NCBI GenBank assembly: GCA_036310185.1
Contig: JAXJSH010000097.1
Coordinates: 1 to 12,784 of the forward strand
Direction: 5' to 3'
Origin: JALENY01 sp036310185
Lineage (GTDB): Bacteria > Bacillota > Clostridia > Lachnospirales > Lachnospiraceae
DNA: 12,784 nucleotides
Below are positions 1 to 6,229 of this stretch, piece after piece; positions within the stretch are counted from its first letter, which is position 1; each line of letters begins with the position of its first letter. Under the pieces are notes generated by a model. The model was not told the origin of the DNA. It made no database searches and worked only from the letters and a program-made list of their open reading frames with translations. Position numbers and translations under genes: made by a program.

Positions 1-3
1 ACA

Positions 4-89
4 TTCGAAATCCGCCCTGTTCGGGCTGCTTTCTCATGTTTTGCGGGTCTCGAAGTCACATATTTTCATGCAGTCATGAAACATGTGAC
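4..89 (+). promoter_or_regulatory. Structured leader upstream of leuB (two stacked hairpins)
   Basis: Two inverted repeats lie back to back. The first pairs 4-15 with 43-54: eleven pairs including one G-U, with one mismatch (9 against 49). The second starts at the next base. GTCACAT (55-61) pairs with ATGTGAC (83-89), and inside it TTTCATG (64-70) pairs with CATGAAA (75-81) around the loop CAGT. Only four Ts follow (91-94), so termination would be weak. A small competing hairpin, GCCC 14-17 with GGGC 23-26, overlaps the first stem. The element sits 49 nt before the leuB start. It may be an attenuator of the leu/ilv operon, the terminator of an upstream gene outside the window, or a dispersed intergenic palindrome. 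No T-box core (GGGTGGTACCGCG-like) is visible. Confidence 0.5.
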
Positions 90-137
90 CTTTTGATCCT
101 GGTATCATTTAATTATTGTGACGAGGAGATTTATATT

Positions 138-1223
138 ATGAAATTTAATATCGCTTTGATCCGGGGCGACGGAATCGGCCCGGAAATTGTGGAAGAAGCC
201 AAAAAGGTGCTGGACAAAGTATGCAGCACATATGGACATACATTTGAGTACAAAGACGTACTGTTAGGCGGCGCATCCATTGATGTGCACGGCGTACCTT
301 TAACAGATGAGGCAATCGCTGATGCAAAATCAAGTGATGCGATTCTTATGGGCTCAATCGGCGGAGATGCAAAAACTTCCCCCTGGTATCAGCTGGAGCC
401 GTCAAAACGTCCGGAAGCAGGTCTGCTGGCCATTCGTAAGGCACTGAACCTTTTTGCAAATCTGCGCCCGGCTTATCTTTATAATGAACTGAAAGATGCC
501 TGCCCGCTGAGAGAAGACATCATCGGGGATGGATTTGACATGATGATCATGCGTGAGCTGACCGGCGGTTTATACTTTGGTGAGCGCAGGACTGTTGAAG
601 AAAATGGTGTACAGAAAGCAATCGATACACTGTCTTATGATGAAAACGAAATCAGACGTATCGCAAAGCGTGGATTTGATATCGCTATGAAGCGCCGCAA
701 AAAAGTGACCAGCGTTGACAAAGCCAACGTTCTCGATTCATCCAGACTCTGGAGAAAAGTAGTAGAGGAAGTGGCAAAAGATTATCCGGAAGTCACTCTG
801 GAACATATGCTGGTCGACAACTGTGCAATGCAGCTGGTTCGCAATCCGGGTCAGTTCGACGTCATTCTGACGGAGAATATGTTCGGCGACATTTTATCAG
901 ACGAAGCAAGTATGGTTACCGGTTCCATCGGTATGCTGTCCTCTGCAAGTCTGAATGAGACAAAGCTTGGTCTCTATGAGCCGAGTCATGGTTCCGCACC
1001 GGATATTGCAGGCAAGAACATTGCGAACCCGATCGCAACCATTTTATCCGCAGCTATGATGCTTCGTTATTCACTGGATCTGGATAAAGAGGCCGATGCA
1101 GTAGAAGCGGCGGTACAGCAGGTACTGACCGATGGATACAGAACCATCGATATTATGTCCGAAGGCTGTACACAGGTCGGAACAAAAGAGATGGGCGACC
1201 TGATCGCGGAAAGAATTAAATAA
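138..1223 (+). CDS. leuB: 3-isopropylmalate dehydrogenase (leucine biosynthesis)
   Basis: LeuB oxidises and decarboxylates (2R,3S)-3-isopropylmalate to 2-oxoisocaproate with NAD+ in the cytoplasm, the third dedicated leucine step. The 361 residues match the family length (about 360). Visible family features are the N-terminal GDGIGPE (10-16), substrate arginines R100, R110 and R139 (RELTGGLYFGE), Y146, K195 in TSVDKANVL, the metal-binding aspartates D227, D251 and D255 (NMFGDILSDEAS), and the NAD-binding loop HGSAPDIAGKNIANP (284-298). The frame is open from 36, but ATG 138 is chosen because GAGGAG (123-128) lies 9 nt before it and the protein begins with the standard MKFNIALIRGDG. It is the first gene of the operon seen here, 36 nt before ilvD. 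leuA and leuCD are not in the window and may lie upstream. No defect seen. Confidence 0.96.
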   Translation: MKFNIALIRGDGIGPEIVEEAKKVLDKVCSTYGHTFEYKDVLLGGASIDVHGVPLTDEAIADAKSSDAILMGSIGGDAKTSPWYQLEPSKRPEAGLLAIRKALNLFANLRPAYLYNELKDACPLREDIIGDGFDMMIMRELTGGLYFGERRTVEENGVQKAIDTLSYDENEIRRIAKRGFDIAMKRRKKVTSVDKANVLDSSRLWRKVVEEVAKDYPEVTLEHMLVDNCAMQLVRNPGQFDVILTENMFGDILSDEASMVTGSIGMLSSASLNETKLGLYEPSHGSAPDIAGKNIANPIATILSAAMMLRYSLDLDKEADAVEAAVQQVLTDGYRTIDIMSEGCTQVGTKEMGDLIAERIK

Positions 1224-1259
1224 GAATATGAATAACTTACATAGATGGGAGGACTTATT

Positions 1260-2927
1260 ATGAGAAGTGATGCGGTTAAAAAAGGTGTCCAGCAGGCACC
1301 GCACAGATCTTTGTTCAACGCATTGGGTCTGACAAAAGAAGAGATGGACAAGCCCCTGGTCGGTATCGTCAGCTCTTATAATGAAATTGTGCCGGGTCAT
1401 ATGAACCTGGATAAAATTGTGGAAGCCGTCAAAATGGGTGTTGCCCTGGCTGGCGGAGTGCCGAGAGTATTCCCGGCCATTGCGGTATGTGACGGTATTG
1501 CCATGGGTCACATCGGTATGAAATATTCATTGGTAACCAGAGATCTGATCGCAGATTCCACAGAGGCTATGGCTATGGCTCATCAGTTCGATGCGCTGGT
1601 TATGGTTCCGAACTGTGACAAAAACGTACCGGGTCTTCTGATGGCAGCAGCAAGAATCAATGTTCCGACTGTATTTGTCAGCGGCGGTCCCATGCTTGCA
1701 GGCCGTGTGGATGGTCATAAGACCAGCCTTTCCAGCATGTTCGAAGCAGTAGGCGAACACGCTGCAGGTAAACTCAGCGATGAAGGCCTTGAAGAATTTG
1801 AATGCAAAGTATGTCCGACCTGCGGTTCCTGTTCCGGTATGTATACAGCAAACTCCATGAACTGTCTGACCGAAGTGCTCGGTATGGGGCTTCGTGGAAA
1901 CGGAACCATTCCGGCTGTATATTCAGACCGTATCAGACTGGCAAAACATGCCGGTATGAAAGTTATGGAACTCCTTGAGAAAAACATCCGTCCGCGCGAT
2001 ATTATGACAGAAGATGCGATCATCAACGCACTGACCGTAGATATGGCGCTTGGATGCTCGACCAACAGTATGCTTCATCTTCCGGCTATCGCACATGAGA
2101 TCGGTATGGACTTCAAGATTCCGTACGCAAATGAAATCAGTGCAAAAACACCGAACCTGTGCCATCTGGCACCGGCAGGCCCTACCTATATGGAAGATTT
2201 AAATGCGGCAGGCGGTGTCTATGCAGTTATGAATGAGCTGAACAAAAAAGGTCTTATCCGTACGGAATGTATGACCGTTACCGGAAAAACCGTCGGCGAA
2301 AACATCAAGGATGCAGTGAATCTGGATCCGACCGTTATCCGACCGGTTGAAAATCCGTACAGTGAAACCGGCGGACTGGCAGTCCTTCAGGGTAACCTGG
2401 CTCCGGACGGCAGCGTGGTAAAACGTTCCGCAGTAGTTCCGGAGATGCTGGTACACGAAGGTCCGGCGCGTGTCTTCGAATGTGAAGAAGATGCAAGTGA
2501 AGCGATCCTTGGCGGAAAGATCAATCCGGGTGATGTGGTCGTTATCCGTTACGAGGGACCGAAGGGCGGCCCGGGTATGCGTGAGATGCTGAATCCGACT
2601 TCTCAGATTGCAGGTATGGGTCTTGGCTCAACCGTAGCACTGATCACAGACGGACGTTTCAGCGGCGCTTCCAGAGGTGCATCCATCGGACACGTGTCAC
2701 CGGAAGCAGCAGTGGGCGGACCGATCGCACTGGTAGAAGAAGGCGATATCATTCAGATTGATATTGAAAACAATACTTTAAATATGAAAGTAAGTGATGA
2801 AGAACTGGCAGCAAGAAGAGCAAAATGGCAGCCGAGAGAGCCGAAAGTAAAAACCGGCTATCTGGCACGTTACGCTTCTATGGTTACCTCCGGTGACCGT
2901 GGCGCGGTTCTTGAAATACCAAGATGA
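1260..2927 (+). CDS. ilvD: Dihydroxy-acid dehydratase
   Basis: IlvD dehydrates 2,3-dihydroxy-isovalerate and 2,3-dihydroxy-3-methylvalerate to the 2-oxo acids that lead to valine, leucine and isoleucine. It is a cytoplasmic iron-sulfur enzyme of the IlvD/Edd family. The 555 residues fit the shorter bacterial form. Signatures include C119 in NCDKNVPG, the C185-C188-C191 cluster of CPTCGSCSGMYTANSM (C119 and C191 are the likely Fe-S ligands, by family analogy), and the C-terminal block LITDGRFSGASRGASIGHVS with GGPIALVEEGD. The frame opens at ATG 1245, but that codon overlaps the ribosome binding site GGGAGG (1247-1252). ATG 1260, 7 nt downstream, is therefore the likely start (MRSDAVKKG). It is 36 nt after leuB and 17 nt before ilvB, so co-transcription is expected. 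No defect seen. Confidence 0.96.
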   Translation: MRSDAVKKGVQQAPHRSLFNALGLTKEEMDKPLVGIVSSYNEIVPGHMNLDKIVEAVKMGVALAGGVPRVFPAIAVCDGIAMGHIGMKYSLVTRDLIADSTEAMAMAHQFDALVMVPNCDKNVPGLLMAAARINVPTVFVSGGPMLAGRVDGHKTSLSSMFEAVGEHAAGKLSDEGLEEFECKVCPTCGSCSGMYTANSMNCLTEVLGMGLRGNGTIPAVYSDRIRLAKHAGMKVMELLEKNIRPRDIMTEDAIINALTVDMALGCSTNSMLHLPAIAHEIGMDFKIPYANEISAKTPNLCHLAPAGPTYMEDLNAAGGVYAVMNELNKKGLIRTECMTVTGKTVGENIKDAVNLDPTVIRPVENPYSETGGLAVLQGNLAPDGSVVKRSAVVPEMLVHEGPARVFECEEDASEAILGGKINPGDVVVIRYEGPKGGPGMREMLNPTSQIAGMGLGSTVALITDGRFSGASRGASIGHVSPEAAVGGPIALVEEGDIIQIDIENNTLNMKVSDEELAARRAKWQPREPKVKTGYLARYASMVTSGDRGAVLEIPR

Positions 2928-2944
2928 TATAGGGGGTAACTTGA

Positions 2945-4627
2945 ATGCAGTTGAATGGATCTGAAATTGTAATTGAATGTTTAAAAGAACAGGGCGTAGA
3001 CACCGTGTTCGGATATCCGGGCGGTACCATTTTAAATGTGTATGACGCACTTTTCAAACATCAGGACGAGATTCGTCACATTTTAACATCCCATGAGCAG
3101 GGCGCAGCCCATGCAGCAGATGGATATGCAAGAGCTACCGGAAAAGTTGGCGTATGTATGGCAACATCCGGACCGGGCGCAACAAACCTGGTAACCGGTA
3201 TTGCGACTGCATATATGGATTCCATTCCGGTTGTGGCAATCACCGCAAACGTAGGTGTGCCGCTTCTGGGAAAAGACAGTTTCCAGGAGATTGACATTGC
3301 AGGTGTTGTAATGCCGATCACAAAACACAGCTTTATCGTAAAAGATATTGCAGACCTGGCTAAAACGATCCGCCGTGCCTTTACCATTGCCCAGAGCGGA
3401 AGACCAGGCCCGGTACTTGTGGATATTACAAAAGACGTTACCGCTGCAACCTGTGAATATGAGCCGAAAGTTCCGGAACCCATTGTAAAAGACAGTTCTG
3501 CAATCACAGAAGAGGCTGTTGAGATCGCGGCTGAAATGATCAAAAAAGCACAAAAACCGGTTATCTTTGTAGGCGGCGGATGTGTAATCTCCGGTGCAGA
3601 CAAAGAAGTGGCTGAACTGGCAGAAAAAATTGATGCGCCGGTAACGGACAGTCTGATGGGAAAAGGAACATTTGCAGGCGAAAACGAGAGATACATGGGT
3701 ATGCTTGGCATGCATGGTACAAAAGCAGCCAACTTAAGCGTAACAGAGTGCGATCTTCTGATTACCATCGGTGCACGTTTCAGTGACCGTGTAACCGGAA
3801 ACGCAAGCAAATTTGCAAAGAATGCAAAAATTCTTCAGATTGATATTGATCCGGCTGAAATTAATAAAAATGTTATTGTGGACGCCCGTATCATCGGTGA
3901 TGTAAAAGAAGTATTGAGCGTGCTCAACAAAAAAATTGAACCGAAAAAACATGAGGAATGGATGAATAAGGTTCGTGAACTGAAAGAGACATATCCGCTG
4001 AAATACCCGCAGGAACGTCTGACTGGTCCTTATGCTGTTGAAGAACTGTATCGTGTGACAAAGGGTGATGCGATTGTGGTTACCGACGTAGGTCAGCATC
4101 AGATGTGGGCGGCTCAGTTCTATAAATTCAAAGAGCCAAGAACACTTTTAACTTCCGGCGGTCTTGGTACCATGGGCTATGGCCTTGGTGCAGCGATCGG
4201 AGCGAAAGTGGCACGTCCGGATAAAGTAGTTGTAAACGTGGCCGGAGACGGATGTTTCCGTATGAACATGAATGAGATCGCAACTGCTGTCCGCAGCAAC
4301 GTTCCAGTTGTTCAGCTGGTTCTGAACAACCATGTACTTGGTATGGTTCGTCAGTGGCAGACACTGTTTTATGATCATCGTTATTCCAATACTATTCTGG
4401 ATGATCCGGTGGACTTTGTAAAACTGGCAGAGGCAATGGGCGCTGTTGGTATTCGTGTTACAAAACGGGAAGAAATCGGACCGGCTTTGGAAAAAGCGAT
4501 TTCATTAAATAAACCGGTGGTTATTGACTGTGTGATCGAATCCGATGACAAAGTATTTCCGATGGTTCCGGCAGGAGCTCCGATCAGTGAAGTATTTGAT
4601 GGTGACGATCTGAAAAAACGCAGTTAA
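2945..4627 (+). CDS. ilvB: Acetolactate synthase (acetohydroxyacid synthase) large subunit
   Basis: This ThDP-dependent catalytic subunit condenses pyruvate with pyruvate or 2-oxobutyrate, the first common step of branched-chain synthesis. The 560 residues show the three usual domains: the N-terminal pyrimidine-binding domain with catalytic E51 (SHEQGAAHAADGYARATG), a central FAD/DHS-type domain (about 190-325, RFSDRVTGN), and the C-terminal pyrophosphate-binding domain with GDG at 434-436 and NN at 461-462. VRQWQ (W471) is typical of FAD-containing anabolic AHAS rather than catabolic ALS. AGGGGGT (2931-2937) precedes ATG 2945 by 7 nt. The order ilvD-ilvB matches the pathway, although IlvB acts before IlvD. 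A regulatory small subunit (ilvN/ilvH) normally follows; here serA follows instead, so feedback control must come from a partner encoded elsewhere, or be absent. Confidence 0.95.
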   Translation: MQLNGSEIVIECLKEQGVDTVFGYPGGTILNVYDALFKHQDEIRHILTSHEQGAAHAADGYARATGKVGVCMATSGPGATNLVTGIATAYMDSIPVVAITANVGVPLLGKDSFQEIDIAGVVMPITKHSFIVKDIADLAKTIRRAFTIAQSGRPGPVLVDITKDVTAATCEYEPKVPEPIVKDSSAITEEAVEIAAEMIKKAQKPVIFVGGGCVISGADKEVAELAEKIDAPVTDSLMGKGTFAGENERYMGMLGMHGTKAANLSVTECDLLITIGARFSDRVTGNASKFAKNAKILQIDIDPAEINKNVIVDARIIGDVKEVLSVLNKKIEPKKHEEWMNKVRELKETYPLKYPQERLTGPYAVEELYRVTKGDAIVVTDVGQHQMWAAQFYKFKEPRTLLTSGGLGTMGYGLGAAIGAKVARPDKVVVNVAGDGCFRMNMNEIATAVRSNVPVVQLVLNNHVLGMVRQWQTLFYDHRYSNTILDDPVDFVKLAEAMGAVGIRVTKREEIGPALEKAISLNKPVVIDCVIESDDKVFPMVPAGAPISEVFDGDDLKKRS

Positions 4628-4656
4628 TATAGAGGAAAAAAGAGGAGAATGAAAAA

Positions 4657-5820
4657 ATGTTTACTTATCATTGCTTAAATCCAATCTCAAAAATCGGATT
4701 GGATGGGTTCAACGAAAACTACAAAATGACAGAAGATGCCAATGGTGCAGATGCAATTCTGGTACGCAGCGCTGCCATGCATGAAATGGAACTGTCTGAC
4801 AGTGTAAAAGCAGTAGCAAGAGCTGGTGCCGGTGTCAACAATATTCCGCTTAACGATTACGCAGAAAAAGGTGTTGTAGTATTTAATACTCCGGGTGCCA
4901 ATGCAAACGGCGTAAAAGAAATGGTGATCGCAGGTATGCTGCTTGCTTCCCGTGATATCGTCGGCGGTATCGAATGGGTTGAGAGCCAGAAAAACGAAAG
5001 CAACATCGGAAAAATGGCAGAAAAACAGAAAAAACAGTTTGCAGGCTGTGAGATTGCAGGCAAAAAACTGGGTATTATCGGTCTTGGTGCGATCGGTGTA
5101 CTTGTTGCAAACGCTGCAACACACCTTGGTATGGAAGTTTATGGATATGACCCGTATATCTCTGTAGATGCAGCCTGGAATCTTTCCAGAACCATTAAGC
5201 ATATTCAGGATGTTCATGATATTTACCGCGATTGTGATTATATTACAATCCATGTTCCGCTGCTTGACAGCACAAAGAACATGATCAATGAAGATGCAAT
5301 TTCTATGATGAAAGATGGTGTGGTACTGCTTAACTTTGCAAGAGATCTGCTGGTTGATGAAGAAGCACTGGTAAAAGCGCTGGAAAACGGAAAAGTAAAG
5401 AAATACGTAACAGACTTTGCAAATCCGACTGTAGCAGGAGCGGTAAATACACTGGTAACACCGCATCTTGGAGCTTCCACAGAAGAGTCCGAAGATAACT
5501 GTGCTGTTATGGCAGTAAAAGAAATCCGCGATTATCTGGAAAACGGCAATATCAAAAACTCCGTAAACTATCCGAATTGTGATATGGGAACCTGTGTGGC
5601 TGCCGGACGTGTTGCAGTCAACCACAGAAATGTACCGAATATGATCGGCCAGTTTACCAGCGTGTTTGGTGAAGCCGGAATCAACATCAGCGATATGTCA
5701 AACAAGAGCAAAGGCGATTTTGCATATACACTGATGGACACATCAGTAGCTGTTTCCAGTGATATCGTTGAAAAATTGGAAAGTATCGATGGGGTTCTGA
5801 AAGTCAGAATTGTAAAATAA
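4657..5820 (+). CDS. serA: D-3-phosphoglycerate dehydrogenase, short form with ACT domain
   Basis: SerA oxidises 3-phosphoglycerate to 3-phosphohydroxypyruvate with NAD+, the first step of serine synthesis. The 387 residues contain a split substrate domain (about 1-100 and 290-310), a Rossmann domain with GLGAIG (142-147) and acidic D165 in YGYDP for NAD, and a C-terminal ACT domain (about 317-387; PNMIGQFTSVFGEAGINI) expected to bind a regulatory amino acid. Catalytic R229 (NFARDLLVDEEAL) and H270 (TPHLGAST) are present. The usual catalytic Glu of the E. coli-type DVFPTEP loop is not: the matching stretch reads TDFANP, with N256 at that place and no Glu from 244 to 269. The start is supported by AGAGGAG (4641-4647), 9 nt before the ATG. 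It is the last gene of the operon, 29 nt after ilvB and followed by a terminator. serC is not adjacent. Confidence 0.88.
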   Translation: MFTYHCLNPISKIGLDGFNENYKMTEDANGADAILVRSAAMHEMELSDSVKAVARAGAGVNNIPLNDYAEKGVVVFNTPGANANGVKEMVIAGMLLASRDIVGGIEWVESQKNESNIGKMAEKQKKQFAGCEIAGKKLGIIGLGAIGVLVANAATHLGMEVYGYDPYISVDAAWNLSRTIKHIQDVHDIYRDCDYITIHVPLLDSTKNMINEDAISMMKDGVVLLNFARDLLVDEEALVKALENGKVKKYVTDFANPTVAGAVNTLVTPHLGASTEESEDNCAVMAVKEIRDYLENGNIKNSVNYPNCDMGTCVAAGRVAVNHRNVPNMIGQFTSVFGEAGINISDMSNKSKGDFAYTLMDTSVAVSSDIVEKLESIDGVLKVRIVK

Positions 5821-5864
5821 GATTTTAACCATGATTCGCAGTTAAAAAAATGAAAGCAGAAGAG

Positions 5865-5900
5865 CAGAGATGGTACAAATGTGCTGTCTCTGTTTTTTTT
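5865..5900 (+). terminator. Intrinsic terminator of the leuB-ilvD-ilvB-serA operon
   Basis: CAGAGATGGTAC (5865-5876) and GTGCTGTCTCTG (5881-5892) form a 12-bp stem with three G-U pairs around the tetraloop AAAT, followed at once by eight Ts (5893-5900). It begins 45 nt after the serA stop and should end transcription of the biosynthetic operon. Confidence 0.93.
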
Positions 5901-5952
5901 GCATTATGCGACAGATTTTAAAGAAATGATGGTGCAGAACTGTACTTTTTTA

Positions 5953-5981
5953 TTGCCAAGTTTTTTTGAAAAAGTTATACT
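5953..5981 (+). promoter_or_regulatory. Predicted sigma-A promoter for the small ORF / glgB unit
   Basis: TTGCCA (5953-5958) and TATACT (5976-5981) are separated by exactly 17 nt, and each differs from consensus at one base. Transcription would start near 5988, about 50 nt before the small ORF and 240 nt before glgB. The site lies just after the serA terminator, which makes it the natural start of the next transcription unit. Flanking bases are AT-rich. This is a motif match only. Confidence 0.7.
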
Positions 5982-6036
5982 TATAAGTAGAGTTTTTGTT
6001 AAATGGAAAAAGAAATCTGCAGGGAGACGTAAGCAT

Positions 6037-6186
6037 ATGGATTTGGTGAAAAAGTGGAGCAGACGTGTGAAACGTATGAAAAAAATAAAAAGAGCTTTTA
6101 AATCAATCAGAAAAAATGCAAAGAAAATAAGATCATCTTTTGGCACGATTTTAAAAGCTATAACAAATACATCCCCAAAGCAATAA
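6037..6186 (+). CDS. Small, highly basic hypothetical protein (49 aa)
   Basis: Function not recognised. The ORF encodes 49 residues with 18 Lys/Arg and a single acidic residue (D2), a net charge near +17. Residues 3-32 alternate basic and hydrophobic positions in a way that would give a cationic amphipathic helix. The C-terminal third (33-49) is more neutral and ends in PKQ. There is no Cys, and no signal peptide is apparent. The frame is open from 5881, but that start lies inside the operon terminator. ATG 6037 is preferred because AGGGAGA (6021-6027) precedes it by 9 nt and it lies downstream of the promoter at 5953-5981. It ends 43 nt before glgB and is probably co-transcribed with it. It could bind RNA, DNA or polyphosphate, or act on membranes; none of these is shown. 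A chance ORF is possible, though its own RBS and promoter argue against that. Confidence 0.6.
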   Translation: MDLVKKWSRRVKRMKKIKRAFKSIRKNAKKIRSSFGTILKAITNTSPKQ

Positions 6187-6229
6187 CGAAAATAGAAAAA
6201 TGACACAAATTGGAAAGAGAGGGATTTTT

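Noticed and set aside
1..137. T-box riboswitch for leucine upstream of leuB
   Set aside because: The region is structured, but the conserved T-box antiterminator sequence is not visible and the visible leader is short.
3076..3810. 244-codon minus-strand open frame antisense to ilvB
   Set aside because: Low-complexity Ser/Ala/Pro/Thr composition, no family features, and the opposite strand is a complete conserved ilvB.
4687..5625. 312-codon minus-strand open frame antisense to serA
   Set aside because: It is Cys/Ile/His-rich without any recognisable domain and lies wholly opposite a well-supported gene. It is a mirror effect of codon bias.
5881..6036. N-terminal extension of the small basic ORF to 101 aa
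   Set aside because: Its first codon (GTG 5881) is inside the right arm of the serA terminator and upstream of the predicted promoter. The Phe-rich early part reflects T runs. Only the part from 6037 has an RBS.
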